A DNA stretch of 64,000 nucleotides from NCBI RefSeq assembly GCF_005670685.2, contig NZ_CP062008.1, forward strand, positions 2,542,001 through 2,606,000, read 5' to 3'. Within the stretch, counting starts at the first letter, position 1. Each line of letters opens with the position of its first letter. The notes below the pieces were generated by a model. The model was not told the origin of the DNA. It ran no database searches and was given only the letters and a program-made list of their open reading frames with translations. The DNA is from Mycolicibacterium mucogenicum DSM 44124 (GTDB lineage: Bacteria; Actinomycetota; Actinomycetes; Mycobacteriales; Mycobacteriaceae). The position numbers and the translations under genes are program-made. Shown piece after piece: positions 8,069-17,142 of this stretch.

Positions 8069-9309
8069 ATGGGAATCGCACCGGATCTCAACCCACTTGT
8101 CGATCACCTTCGTGGCGTGGTCATCCCCGACAACATGGCCGGAGATGCTGCCCTCGCGACAGCGCGGCAGCTGATCACGATCCGCAACATCGCCGATCAT
8201 CTGGTCGCGACGATGACGGGGGTGCTGGACCGCTGCGGGGCGGCGGCTGCGCAGGGCCGGACGCCGCGGGAGTTGTTGATGGCGTTGGGGTGTGCGCCGT
8301 CGGTGGCGCAGCGGCTGGTGCGTGTCGGTGGTGCGTTGCCGATGTTGCCGACCCTGGCGGCGCATGCCGTCGACGGGGTGATCTCGGGGGAGCATGTCGA
8401 TGCGATCGTCAAAGGCATCAACCACATTCAGGCCCGCGCACCCGGACCCGTGGACGAGCAGGCCCGGTTTGCGCAGGTGACCGATCTGTTGGGGCAGTTC
8501 TTCTCCGGCGCCACCCCGCCGACATCGGCAACCGCGCACGGCGGTTGGGGAACCGGCTCGCTGCGAGTGAGGGTGGGTTGCCCGCGGCGGAGGATCGGTC
8601 GATCAACACCGCCGACCACCGCGTCACCAGCGACGGGCGGGTGCAGATCCGCGCGGACCTGGACGCCGAAGTCGGTGCCAAGTACATCGCGGCGATGGAA
8701 CAAGGATCCGCGCCGCGGCCCGAACCCGACGGCAGCCCCGATGTGCGCTCGGCGGGGCGTCGACGCGCTGATGCGTTGGAGGCGGTGTTGGATATCGCGG
8801 CCCGCGGCGGCGAGATAGCCTCGGCGCCGCGGACGCAGCTGCTGCTGACCGTCCCGGCGGATGCTCCGGATTTGGCCACGCTGGAGTTCATCGGGTCGAT
8901 CAGCACCCTGACCCTGGACCGATTGTCCTGCGACACGACGGTCACCACCATGGTCGTGGACGGCGAACGGGTGCCGCTGGATATGGGGCGGGAGAAACGC
9001 CTGTTCCCGCCACAGCTACGCAAAGCGCTGTATCTGCGGGATCAGTGCTGCATCAAATGCGGCGCCCCACCCGGACGCACCCACGCCCACCACATCATCC
9101 ACTGGACCCACCACGGTGAGACATCACTAGCCAACGGGTGTCTGCTGTGCCCGGCGTGTCACGCCAACATCCACCACGACGGCTGGGACGTCGTCATGGG
9201 ACTGGACAAACACCCCTGGCTCATCCCACCGGCCACCGTCGACCCACACCGCACACCGATACCCGCCCACAACCGCCGCACCATGCACCTCGACCACGTG
9301 GCCGCCTAA
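8069..9309 (+). pseudogene. DUF222/HNH endonuclease (13E12-type), frameshifted
   Basis: The DUF222 N-terminal part (from ATG 8069) is read in one frame to about 8515. The remainder, with the C-terminal HNH nuclease domain, continues in another frame. The HNH part has C-I-K-C...H-A-H-H-I-I-H-W...C-P-A-C-H...H-H, with zinc-type Cys pairs and the catalytic His. Joining the two frames gives a protein of normal architecture. The break is best explained by one base missing in the C-run at 8514-8517 (F-S-G-A-T-P followed by A-D-I-G-N-R). This could be a real inactivating mutation or a sequencing error. These proteins are mobile, SOS-linked nuclease-like factors of unclear role. Confidence 0.85.
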
Positions 9310-9356
9310 CACCTAAAGCACTGCGCACCTTGACAACTCAACAGTGACAACGCACC

Positions 9357-9400
9357 GCGGGCCTGCTGCTTCAACAGCGGGATGGGAGCAGCAGGCCCGC
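9357..9400. terminator. Bidirectional terminator hairpin
   Basis: A perfect 14-bp inverted repeat (GCGGGCCTGCTGCT, 9357-9370, and its complement at 9387-9400) with a 16-base loop lies between the convergent DUF222 and DUF1990 genes. There is no clear T-tract, as is common for mycobacterial terminators. It can serve both strands. Confidence 0.7.
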
Positions 9401-9422
9401 ACCCGGAAGGCCGCCCGGGCGC

Positions 9423-9920
9423 TCAGACTGCGCGCAGGTAGCGCTGCGCGATCACGCGCTGCGCGACCCGTGAGACCGGAGCTCCGAGTCGGCTCCACCA
9501 GAGCGCCGGCCGCGAGAACGCCGTCGCCTCGGCGAAGACCGCGCCGCTGGCCGGGTCGAAGCGCACGCTGAACAGCTCCTCGCCGGACTCCGGGTGACCT
9601 GGCAGCGTCCCGTACGCGAACCCGCGCCGGTCGGGTTCGTCGACGACGTACACCACGCGGCACGGCACCTGCACAGGCCCGAGGCGGCCCAGCATGTCGG
9701 TACCCGCTGCGGCGCTGACGGTGGTCGCCTCCACCCGCATGCCGACACCTCGTTGCATTTCCCACCGCAGGACCGCGGCGGCCGCCTCGTCGAATCGTGC
9801 TCGACCCGAACCGATCTGGGCCTCCGCGTGCACGTGGTGGTAGCCGTCCGGCAGTTCGCCTGCGGTCGCCCCGACGTCGGGGTAGGTGAATGCCAGCCCG
9901 GCCAGGTCGCTCAGTCGCAT
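9423..9920 (-). CDS. DUF1990 family protein
   Basis: A 165-residue cytoplasmic protein matching the DUF1990 pattern: an N-terminal F-x-Y-P-D-V-G, a central W-x-M-Q-R-G-V-G-M, a R-R-G-F-A-Y-G-T-L-P-G-H-P-E-S-G-E-E block, and a C-terminal R-V-A-Q-R stretch. The function of the family is not established; the fold is thought to be of ligand-binding type. Start ATG at 9918-9920. It diverges from the hotdog gene at 9954 with 33 bases between them. Confidence 0.85.
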   Translation of the reverse strand: MRLSDLAGLAFTYPDVGATAGELPDGYHHVHAEAQIGSGRARFDEAAAAVLRWEMQRGVGMRVEATTVSAAAGTDMLGRLGPVQVPCRVVYVVDEPDRRGFAYGTLPGHPESGEELFSVRFDPASGAVFAEATAFSRPALWWSRLGAPVSRVAQRVIAQRYLRAV

Positions 9921-9953
9921 AGGGCCACCTTGCCACCGTGATAAGAGAAACAG

Positions 9954-10565
9954 GTGGATAAGCATGCCGGTGGAGGATTCAACCCGCCCAAACCGACCAC
10001 CCAGGGCGGCCCCGACTACGGCAGGTTCGTCGAATCCGTCCGCATGGCCGGCGACCACGCCCGCGGTGCCGACGCGCCCGACGATGTCATCACCCAGGCC
10101 GCGAACCTCATCGAACAGGCCAATGCCCTGCTGGCGCCGTACCGCGCCGACGAGTGGCACTCACCGTCGGGCCGCCGCCTCGACCTGCCCAACCGCGGCA
10201 ACGTCCTGAACGTGCCGTCGGACCTCAAGGTCACCGATGACGGCCGGATCGCCGGTCCCGTCCGCTTCCGGCGCTTTCATCTGGGCCGCAACGGCGCCGC
10301 GCACGGCGGGTCCATCGGGCTGCTGTTCGACTCGGTGCTGGGGCATGCCGCCTACCGGCTCACCGACAGCCCGTTCCAGCGCACCGCCTACCTGCACATC
10401 AACTATCGGCAGATCGTCCCGGTCGAAAAAGACCTGCGCGCCACGGCGACGCTGGAGCGCGTCGAGGGCCGCAAGATATTCATCACCGGCGCGCTGCTGG
10501 ACGGTGACACGGTGCTCGCCGACGCCGAGGCCCTCTTCGTCAAGCTCAAGCCGGGTCAGCCTTGA
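9954..10565 (+). CDS. Hotdog-fold (PaaI-like) thioesterase family protein
   Basis: A 203-residue protein. The C-terminal 120 residues form a single hotdog domain with H-L-G-R-N-G-A-A-H-G-G-S-I-G-L-L-F-D (catalytic loop and start of the long helix) and the strand Y-L-H-I-N-Y-R-Q-I-V-P-V. It probably hydrolyses an acyl-CoA thioester, substrate unknown. The N-terminal 80 residues are hydrophilic and not recognised. The start is the GTG at 9954 with only a weak purine-rich stretch upstream. It lies upstream of thrS on the same strand with a 78-base gap that probably carries the thrS promoter. Confidence 0.75.
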   Translation: MDKHAGGGFNPPKPTTQGGPDYGRFVESVRMAGDHARGADAPDDVITQAANLIEQANALLAPYRADEWHSPSGRRLDLPNRGNVLNVPSDLKVTDDGRIAGPVRFRRFHLGRNGAAHGGSIGLLFDSVLGHAAYRLTDSPFQRTAYLHINYRQIVPVEKDLRATATLERVEGRKIFITGALLDGDTVLADAEALFVKLKPGQP

Positions 10566-10643
10566 GGCGGCGCTGGCCCGCGAAGCGATGACCGGTGCCG
10601 ATAGCATGGTCGCGATCGTCACCTAACCAGTAGGAGTGTCTCG

Positions 10644-12704
10644 ATGACCGCCGTCGCCAGCCCCGCACCAGCAGCCCCGATCCGGGTCGCTGCCGGGACT
10701 ACCGCCGGCGCCGCGGTCCGTGAGGCCGGGCTGCCGCAGCGTGGCGAGGTCGACGCCATCGTCGTGGTCAAGGACGCCGACGGCCGCCTGCGCGACCTAT
10801 CCTGGACCCCGGACGTCGACGTGGAGGTCATTCCGGTCGCCGCGAACACCGAGGACGGCCGCAGCGTCATCCGCCACTCGTGCGCCCACGTGCTGGCCCA
10901 GGCGGTACAGGACCTGTTCCCGGAGGCCAAGCTCGGCATCGGCCCGCCGATCACCGACGGCTTCTACTACGACTTCGACGTCGCCGAGCCGTTCACGCCG
11001 GATGATCTGGCCAAGCTCGAGAAGCGCATGCAGAAGATCATCAAGGATGGTCAGCTGTTCGACCGTCGCGTGTACGAGTCCAAGGAGCAGGCCCGCGAAG
11101 AGTTGGCCAAGGAGCCGTACAAGCTCGAACTGGTCGACGACAAGTCCGGCGACGCCGACATCATGGAGGTCGGCGGCGACGAGCTGACGGCCTACGACAA
11201 CCTCAATCCCCGCACCCGCGAACGGGTTTGGGGCGACCTGTGCCGTGGCCCGCACATCCCGACCACCAAGCACATCCCGGCGTTCAAGCTCACCCGCAGC
11301 AGCGCCGCGTACTGGCGCGGCGACCAGAAGAACGCCAGCCTGCAGCGTGTCTACGGCACCGCCTGGGAGTCGCAGGAGGCCCTCGATAAGCACCTCGAGC
11401 TGATCGAGGAGGCGCTGCGCCGCGACCACCGCAAGCTGGGCGTGGAGCTGGACCTGTTCAGCTTCCCCGACGAGCTGGGCTCGGGCCTGCCGGTGTTCCA
11501 CCCGAAGGGCGGCATCGTGCGCCGCGAGCTGGAGGACTACTCGCGCCGCAAGCACCAGGAAGCCGGCTACGAGTTCGTCAACACCCCGCACATCACCAAA
11601 GAGCAGCTGTACATCACCTCGGGGCACCTGGAGTGGTACGCCGACGGCATGTACCCCCCGATGCACATCGATGCGGAGTTCAACGAGGACGGCACGCTGC
11701 GCAAGCCGGGGCAGAACTACTACCTCAAGCCCATGAACTGCCCCATGCACCACCTGATCTTTCGGTCGCGGGGGCGGTCGTACCGCGAGCTGCCGCTGCG
11801 GCTGTTCGAGTTCGGCAGCGTGTACCGGTACGAGAAGTCGGGCGTCGTCCACGGTCTGACCCGCGTGCGCGGCATGACGCAGGACGATGCGCACATCTAC
11901 GTCACCCGTGAACAGATGCGCGACGAGCTGACCACGCTGCTGCAGTTCGTGCTGGATCTGCTGAGCGACTACGGCCTCGACGACTACTACCTGGAGCTGT
12001 CCACCAAGGACCCCGACAAGTACGTCGGCTCGGACGAGCTGTGGGAAGAGGCCACCGAGACCCTGCGCGAGGTCGCCGAGGCCTCCGGTCTGGACCTGGT
12101 GCCCGACCCGGGTGGCGCGGCGTTCTACGGCCCGAAGATCTCCGTCCAGGTCAAGGACGCGCTGGGCCGCAGCTGGCAGATGTCGACCATCCAGCTGGAC
12201 TTCAACATGCCCGACCGGTTCGAGCTGGAGTACACCTCGGCTGACGGCAGCCGGCAGCGGCCGGTGCTGATCCACCGCGCCCTGTTCGGGTCCATCGAGC
12301 GGTTCTTCGGCGTGCTCACCGAGCACTACGCCGGCGCGTTCCCGGCCTGGCTGGCCCCGGTGCAGGTCGTCGGCATCCCCGTCGCCGACGCGCACCTGGA
12401 CTACCTGTACGACGTTGCGGCGCAACTGAAGTCGCGCGGCATTCGGGTCGAGGTCGACGGCAGCGATGACCGGATGGCGAAGAAGATCGTCAACCACACC
12501 AATCAGAAGGTGCCGTTCATGCTGCTGGCGGGGGACAGGGACGCAGCCAGCGAGTCCATTTCCTTCCGGTTCGGTGACCGTACCCAGGTCAACGGTGTCC
12601 CGGTGGCCGAGGCCGTCGACCTCATCGCCGGTTGGATCGCGCGCCGCGAAAACGCTTTCCCGACCGCAGATTTGGTGAACGAGGCGCGGGGCGCACAGGC
12701 GTGA
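10644..12704 (+). CDS. thrS: Threonyl-tRNA synthetase
   Basis: A 686-residue class II synthetase that charges tRNA-Thr. Domains in order: TGS (about 10-75), second additional editing domain with H-S-C-A-H-V (about 80-240), catalytic core with motif 2 ([10 protein letters not shown]) and motif 3 ([10 protein letters not shown]), and the C-terminal anticodon-binding domain (about 580-675). Zinc ligands include the Cys of M-N-C-P-M-H. Start ATG 10644 has TAGGAG upstream. It heads the block thrS-HIT-pgsA1-patA-pimA-NUDIX, in which every junction overlaps; this matches Rv2614c-Rv2609c. Confidence 0.97.
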   Translation: MTAVASPAPAAPIRVAAGTTAGAAVREAGLPQRGEVDAIVVVKDADGRLRDLSWTPDVDVEVIPVAANTEDGRSVIRHSCAHVLAQAVQDLFPEAKLGIGPPITDGFYYDFDVAEPFTPDDLAKLEKRMQKIIKDGQLFDRRVYESKEQAREELAKEPYKLELVDDKSGDADIMEVGGDELTAYDNLNPRTRERVWGDLCRGPHIPTTKHIPAFKLTRSSAAYWRGDQKNASLQRVYGTAWESQEALDKHLELIEEALRRDHRKLGVELDLFSFPDELGSGLPVFHPKGGIVRRELEDYSRRKHQEAGYEFVNTPHITKEQLYITSGHLEWYADGMYPPMHIDAEFNEDGTLRKPGQNYYLKPMNCPMHHLIFRSRGRSYRELPLRLFEFGSVYRYEKSGVVHGLTRVRGMTQDDAHIYVTREQMRDELTTLLQFVLDLLSDYGLDDYYLELSTKDPDKYVGSDELWEEATETLREVAEASGLDLVPDPGGAAFYGPKISVQVKDALGRSWQMSTIQLDFNMPDRFELEYTSADGSRQRPVLIHRALFGSIERFFGVLTEHYAGAFPAWLAPVQVVGIPVADAHLDYLYDVAAQLKSRGIRVEVDGSDDRMAKKIVNHTNQKVPFMLLAGDRDAASESISFRFGDRTQVNGVPVAEAVDLIAGWIARRENAFPTADLVNEARGAQA

Positions 12705-13303
12705 CCGAGGATCGGAGCATCGTGGACCCCGGCGTCGGAGACGCCATCGTGGACCGGGGTGTCGGTGACGTCGACTACCTGCAGCGGCTGTGGACGCCGC
12801 ACCGGATGAGCTACATCGTCGACGCTCCGATGAAGGGCGGCGAGGGCACGTCCGCGGGCTCGAAGCAGCCCTTCATCGACATTCCCACGATGTCCGACGA
12901 GGAAGGCCTCATCGTTGCGCGCGGCGAGCAGGTCTACGCGGTGCTCAACCTGTACCCGTACAACCCGGGACACCTCATGGTCGTGCCCTACCGCAAGGTG
13001 TCGGAGCTCGAGGACCTCACCGAGGCCGAGAGCAGCGAGCTGATGGCGTTCACCCAGAAGGCAATTCGCGTGATGAAGGCCATCTCGAACCCGCACGCCT
13101 TCAACGTCGGGCTCAACCTGGGCACGTCGGCGGGCGGCTCGCTGGCCGATCACCTGCACATGCACGTGGTGCCGCGCTGGGGCGGCGACGCCAACTTCAT
13201 CACCGTCATCGGTGGCACCAAGGTGATCCCGCAGCTCCTGCGTGACACCCGCAAGCTGCTGGCCGACGAGTGGGCGGCGCAGGATCAGAAAGCGAAGCCG
13301 TGA
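12701..13303 (+). CDS. HIT-family diadenosine tetraphosphate (Ap4A) phosphorylase
   Basis: A 200-residue HIT protein with the triad H-L-H-M-H-V-V and upstream G-H-L-M-V-V-P-Y-R. It corresponds in position and sequence to Rv2613c, whose product phosphorolyses Ap4A to ATP and ADP. The GTG start (12701-12703) overlaps the thrS stop (GTGA), so translation is coupled to thrS. That fits a housekeeping link, because aminoacyl-tRNA synthetases make Ap4A as a side product. The longer in-frame extension to 12632 lies within thrS and is rejected. Confidence 0.9.
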   Translation: MTEDRSIVDPGVGDAIVDRGVGDVDYLQRLWTPHRMSYIVDAPMKGGEGTSAGSKQPFIDIPTMSDEEGLIVARGEQVYAVLNLYPYNPGHLMVVPYRKVSELEDLTEAESSELMAFTQKAIRVMKAISNPHAFNVGLNLGTSAGGSLADHLHMHVVPRWGGDANFITVIGGTKVIPQLLRDTRKLLADEWAAQDQKAKP

Positions 13304-13959
13304 GCGACTTCTACCTCCTGACCCGCGCGGCCTACACCAAGCTGAGCCGCCCGCTGGCCCGGGGAGCGCTGCGCATCGGGCTGACGCCGGACAGTGTCAC
13401 CGTCCTCGGCACCACCGCGTCGGTCGTCGGCGCGCTGACGCTGTTCCCGACGGGGCACCTCTGGTACGGCGCCCTGGTGGTCTGGTTCTTCGTGCTCGCC
13501 GACATGCTCGACGGCGCCATGGCCCGCGAACGCGGCTACGGCACGCGGCTGGGCGCGGTGCTCGACGCGACCTGCGACCGCATCGGTGACGGCGCGGTGT
13601 TCTGCGGCCTGCTGTGGTGGATCGCGTTCGAGATGCACGACAAGCCGCTGGTCATTGCCACGTTGATCTGCCTGGTCACCTCGCAGGTCATCTCGTACAT
13701 CAAGGCCCGCGCCGAGGCCAGCGGACTGAACGCCGACGGCGGCTTCATCGAACGCCCGGAGCGGCTGATCATCGTCCTGGTCGGCGCCGGTTTCTCGGAT
13801 CTGCCGATCCATCCGCTGCCGCTGGCGCTGCCCATCGCGATGTGGCTGCTGGCGGTCGCCAGCATCATCACGCTGGGCCAACGTCTCGCCTCGGTGCGCC
13901 GTTCGCCGGGCGCCGACGAGCCGCTGCCGTCGAGTTCGCCGTCGAAGGAGCAGCAATGA
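13300..13959 (+). CDS. pgsA1: Phosphatidylinositol phosphate synthase
   Basis: A 219-residue CDP-alcohol phosphotransferase with several membrane helices. The full family signature D-x2-D-G-x2-A-R-x8-G-x3-D-x3-D is present (from D-M-L-D-G-A-M-A-R to D-A-T-C-D). In mycobacteria this enzyme joins CDP-diacylglycerol and inositol 3-phosphate to make phosphatidylinositol phosphate, the root of PIMs, LM and LAM. The GTG start overlaps the HIT stop by GTGA, and the stop overlaps the patA ATG. The context with patA and pimA fixes the role. Confidence 0.95.
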   Translation: MSDFYLLTRAAYTKLSRPLARGALRIGLTPDSVTVLGTTASVVGALTLFPTGHLWYGALVVWFFVLADMLDGAMARERGYGTRLGAVLDATCDRIGDGAVFCGLLWWIAFEMHDKPLVIATLICLVTSQVISYIKARAEASGLNADGGFIERPERLIIVLVGAGFSDLPIHPLPLALPIAMWLLAVASIITLGQRLASVRRSPGADEPLPSSSPSKEQQ

Positions 13960-14909
13960 GCGTCCCCACCGGCGGTGTGCCGTCCTTCGGGGGTTTCGAC
14001 GTCCCGATGGGCGAGCAGCTCAAGGACCTCGGCTACGCCGCGGGGTGGGGGCTGATCCGGACCATGCCGGAGTTCGCCGCCCGCAACATGTTCGACGCGG
14101 GCGCGCTGTATGCGGCGCGCGGCGGCGGTCCCGAGCAGCTGCGTAAGAATCTGGCCCGGGTGCTGGGTGTGCGGCCGGCCAAGGTGCCCGGCCGCATCAT
14201 CCGCGCCTCGCTGGCGTCGTACGCCCGGTATTGGCGGGAGGCCTTCCGGCTGCCGTCGATGAACCAGCGCACCCTCGGCGAGCGGCTTCGACACTGCCTG
14301 GTCGGCACCGAACACATCGCACGCGGGCTCGAAAACGGCAAGGGCGTCATCCTGGCGGTGCCGCACAGCGGCAACTGGGACATGGCCGGCGTCTCGGTGG
14401 TGCACCAGTACGGCAAGTTCACCACCGTCGCCGAGCGGCTCAAGCCCGAGTCGCTGTACAACCGCTTCGTCGAGTACCGCGAATCGCTGGGGTTCGAGAT
14501 CCTGCCGCTGACCGGAGGAGTCCGCCCGCCGTTCGACGTCCTGACCGAGCGGCTGCAGGAGGGCCGCATCGTCTGCCTCATGGCGGACCGGGACCTGTCG
14601 CGAAATGGCGTGCAGGTCAACCTTTTCGGCGAGCCGACTCGTATGCCGGCCGGTGCGGCCAAGCTGGCCGTCACCACCGGTGCGACGCTGCTGACCGTGC
14701 ACTGCTGGAACAAACCCAACGACTGGCAGTTCGATGTCTCGGCGCCGCTCGACACGTCCAGCGGCGACGTCGCGGCCATCACCCAGGACCTTGCCACCCG
14801 CTTCGAGGCGGGCATCGCCGCGCACCCCACCGACTGGCACATGCTGCAGCCGCAGTGGCTGGCCGACTTGTCCGAGGAACGTCGGGCCCGGTTGGCCGGG
14901 AACGACTGA
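13956..14909 (+). CDS. patA: Phosphatidylinositol mannoside acyltransferase
   Basis: A 317-residue LPLAT/HtrB-type acyltransferase. The catalytic H-x4-D motif is seen as P-H-S-G-N-W-D, and the downstream M-A-D-R-D-L-S and G-E-P-T-R-M-P-A-G blocks are typical. In mycobacteria PatA (Rv2611c) transfers a palmitoyl group from acyl-CoA to the mannose of PIM1/PIM2 at the inner face of the plasma membrane. ATG 13956 overlaps the pgsA1 stop and is preceded by GAAGGAG. The stop overlaps the pimA start (TGATG). Confidence 0.94.
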   Translation: MSVPTGGVPSFGGFDVPMGEQLKDLGYAAGWGLIRTMPEFAARNMFDAGALYAARGGGPEQLRKNLARVLGVRPAKVPGRIIRASLASYARYWREAFRLPSMNQRTLGERLRHCLVGTEHIARGLENGKGVILAVPHSGNWDMAGVSVVHQYGKFTTVAERLKPESLYNRFVEYRESLGFEILPLTGGVRPPFDVLTERLQEGRIVCLMADRDLSRNGVQVNLFGEPTRMPAGAAKLAVTTGATLLTVHCWNKPNDWQFDVSAPLDTSSGDVAAITQDLATRFEAGIAAHPTDWHMLQPQWLADLSEERRARLAGND

Positions 14910-16039
14910 TGCGCATCGGCATGGTGTGCCCGTACTCGTTCGACGTACCGGGCGGCGTTCAGGCACACGTGCTGCAACTGGCCGAGGTGATGCGCGGCTA
15001 CGGCCACGAGGTCAGTGTGCTGGCGCCGTCGTCGGCCGAGACGCACGCCGACCTGCCCGACTACGTCGTCTCCGGCGGCAAGGCCGTGCCCATCCCGTAC
15101 AACGGGTCCGTGGCGCGGCTGCGATTCGGTCCGGCCACCCGGCGGATGGTCAAGCGCTGGATCGTCGAGGGCGACTTCGACGTGCTGCACCTGCATGAGC
15201 CCAACGCGCCCAGCCTGTCGCTCCTGGCGCTGATGGTGGCCAACGGCCCGATCGTCGCGACGTTTCACACGTCGACCACGAAGTCGTTGACGCTCAACGT
15301 CTTTCAGGGGATTCTGCGGCCCTGGAACGAGAAGATCATGGGCCGCATCGCGGTGTCCGATCTGGCCCGGCGCTGGCAGATGGAGGCCCTGGGCTCGGAC
15401 GCTGTCGAGATTCCCAACGGAGTCGACGTGTCGGCGTTCGACAACGCGCCGCTGCTGCCCGGCTATCCGCGGCCCGGCCGCACGGTGCTGTTCCTCGGCC
15501 GGTTCGACGAGCCGCGCAAGGGCATGCAGGTCCTCGTCGGGGCGCTGCCCAAACTGGTGGCGGCCTGTCCCGACGTCGAGGTGCTGATCGTCGGCCGCGG
15601 CGACGAGGAGGCGCTCAAGGAGACCGTCGGCGAGCATGCGGGACACCTGCGCTTCCTCGGCCTGGTCGATGACGCCGAGAAGGCCTCGGCCATGCGCAGC
15701 GCCGACGTCTACTGCGCCCCGAACACCGGCGGTGAGAGCTTCGGCATCGTGCTGGTCGAGGCGATGGCCGCGGGCACGCCCGTGGTGGCCAGCGACCTGG
15801 ACGCCTTCCGGCGCGTGCTCAACCAGGGCGAGGCGGGCCGGCTGGTGCCGGTCGACGACGCCGAGGCCCTCGGTGAAGCGCTGGTCGAGATGCTGTCGAA
15901 CGACGACGCCCGCCGCCGGTACGCCGAGGCGGCCACGCAAGCGGTGCGCCGCTACGACTGGTCGGTGGTCGCGCAGCAGATCATGCTGGTCTACGAGACC
16001 GTGGCCGGGTCGGGGACGAAGGTCCGGGTGGAGGCCTGA
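14909..16039 (+). CDS. pimA: Phosphatidyl-myo-inositol mannosyltransferase
   Basis: A 376-residue GT4 (GT-B fold) glycosyltransferase. The N-terminal domain starts R-I-G-M-V-C-P-Y-S-F-D-V-P-G-G-V, with the acceptor-side loop and the hydrophobic/basic membrane patch. The C-terminal domain has the G-R-F-D-E-P-R-K-G hinge and the nucleotide-sugar E-x7-E motif in G-E-S-F-G-I-V-L-V-E-A-M. PimA transfers the first mannose from GDP-mannose to phosphatidylinositol, the committed step of PIM synthesis, and is essential in mycobacteria. It is translationally coupled on both sides. Confidence 0.96.
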   Translation: MRIGMVCPYSFDVPGGVQAHVLQLAEVMRGYGHEVSVLAPSSAETHADLPDYVVSGGKAVPIPYNGSVARLRFGPATRRMVKRWIVEGDFDVLHLHEPNAPSLSLLALMVANGPIVATFHTSTTKSLTLNVFQGILRPWNEKIMGRIAVSDLARRWQMEALGSDAVEIPNGVDVSAFDNAPLLPGYPRPGRTVLFLGRFDEPRKGMQVLVGALPKLVAACPDVEVLIVGRGDEEALKETVGEHAGHLRFLGLVDDAEKASAMRSADVYCAPNTGGESFGIVLVEAMAAGTPVVASDLDAFRRVLNQGEAGRLVPVDDAEALGEALVEMLSNDDARRRYAEAATQAVRRYDWSVVAQQIMLVYETVAGSGTKVRVEA

Positions 16040-17073
16040 TGAGCTGGCTGCTGATCGTCGCGCTGGTCTGGCTGGCGCTGACGGTGCTGATCACCGTGGT
16101 GTGGGCCTACCAGACCGCGCACCGGTTGGACCGGCTGCACGTGCGCTACGACCTGTCGTGGCAGGCCCTGGACGGGGCGCTGGCCCGGCGCGCGGTGGTC
16201 GCGCGGGCCGTCGCCGCCGACGCCTACGGGTCCCGGCCGGCGGGCCGCCGCCTGGCCGCACTGGCGGACGATGCCGAACGGGCACCCCGCGCGGCCCGCG
16301 AGGCCGCCGAGAACGAACTGTCCGCGGCCCTGGCGCAGGTCGACCCGGCGTCCATCCCGGTGACGCTGGTCGCCGAACTCGCCGATGCCGAGGCCCGGGT
16401 ACTGCTGGCCCGCCGCTTCCACAACGACGCCGTCCGCGACACCCTCGCGCTGCGCGAGCGCACCCTGGTGCGCTGGTTGCACCTGGGCGGAACCGCGGCC
16501 ATGCCAACGTATTTCGAGATCGTCGAGCGGGCGTCGCGGCACGAGCCCGGCGCGGTGGGACGACGGACGTCGGCCCGCGTCGTGCTGCTGGACCAGGACG
16601 GGCAGGTGCTGCTGTTCTGCGGCAGCGACCCGGCCGCCGACCCGCTGATGGCGCCGCGGTGGTGGTTCACCGTCGGGGGAGCGGTCGAACCGGACGAGTC
16701 GCTGCCCGACGCGGCCGCCCGGGAGATGGCCGAGGAGACCGGGCTGAAGGTCGACCCGGCCGAGTTGATCGGCCCGGTGTGGCGTCGTGAGGCGATGTTC
16801 GAGTTCAACGGGTCTGTGATCCGCAGCGAGGAGTTCTTCTTCGTGTACCGCACCTCACGGTTCGAGCCGGTGACCACCGGCCACACCACCGTGGAGCGGC
16901 AGTCGATTCACGCGCACCGTTGGTGCGACGCCGCGGTCATCGCCCGGCTGGCCGCCGATGGTGAGACTGTCTATCCATTGCAGCTCGGTGAATACCTTTC
17001 CCTCGCAGGCGAATTGGCCGACGGGAAGGTTCCGGCGGCCACGGCCGGCACGGCGCCGCAGACCATCCGCTGA
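16039..17073 (+). CDS. Membrane-anchored NUDIX hydrolase (Rv2609c-like)
   Basis: A 344-residue protein. A hydrophobic helix (about residues 3-24) should anchor it in the membrane and a long amphipathic helical region follows. The C-terminal NUDIX domain (about 170-320) has a complete box, G-x5-E-x7-R-E-M-x-E-E-T-G-L, so it is predicted to hydrolyse a nucleoside diphosphate-linked compound with Mg2+. The substrate is unknown; its place at the end of the PIM operon suggests a lipid-linked or sugar-nucleotide substrate, which is inference. The ATG at 16039 overlaps the pimA stop. Confidence 0.88.
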   Translation: MSWLLIVALVWLALTVLITVVWAYQTAHRLDRLHVRYDLSWQALDGALARRAVVARAVAADAYGSRPAGRRLAALADDAERAPRAAREAAENELSAALAQVDPASIPVTLVAELADAEARVLLARRFHNDAVRDTLALRERTLVRWLHLGGTAAMPTYFEIVERASRHEPGAVGRRTSARVVLLDQDGQVLLFCGSDPAADPLMAPRWWFTVGGAVEPDESLPDAAAREMAEETGLKVDPAELIGPVWRREAMFEFNGSVIRSEEFFFVYRTSRFEPVTTGHTTVERQSIHAHRWCDAAVIARLAADGETVYPLQLGEYLSLAGELADGKVPAATAGTAPQTIR

Positions 17074-17089
17074 CCTGCGCGGATAACCG

Positions 17090-17125
17090 ATTTGGTACGG
17101 CCACTAGACTTGGCGGGTACCAAAT
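17090..17125 (+). promoter_or_regulatory. Inverted repeat flanking the pdxS promoter (possible PdxR operator)
   Basis: ATTTGGTAC (17090-17098) and GTACCAAAT (17117-17125) are perfect 9-bp complementary arms separated by 18 bases. A -10-like TAGACT (17105-17110) lies in the spacer and the predicted transcription start falls in the right arm. A repressor or activator on this site would control pdxS, tesB2 and pdxT. MocR-type PdxR regulators control pdxST in many Gram-positive bacteria; no pdxR gene is in this window, so the assignment is inference. Confidence 0.55.
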
Positions 17126-17142
17126 TCTTGAGGGAGATTGCA

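Noticed and set aside
10797..12497. 566-codon frame antisense to thrS
   Set aside because: Shadow frame; no recognisable domain, and it lies wholly within a conserved gene.
12632..12700. Longer N-terminus for the HIT protein
   Set aside because: It would lie inside the thrS coding end; the GTG at 12701 overlapping the thrS stop fits the operon pattern.
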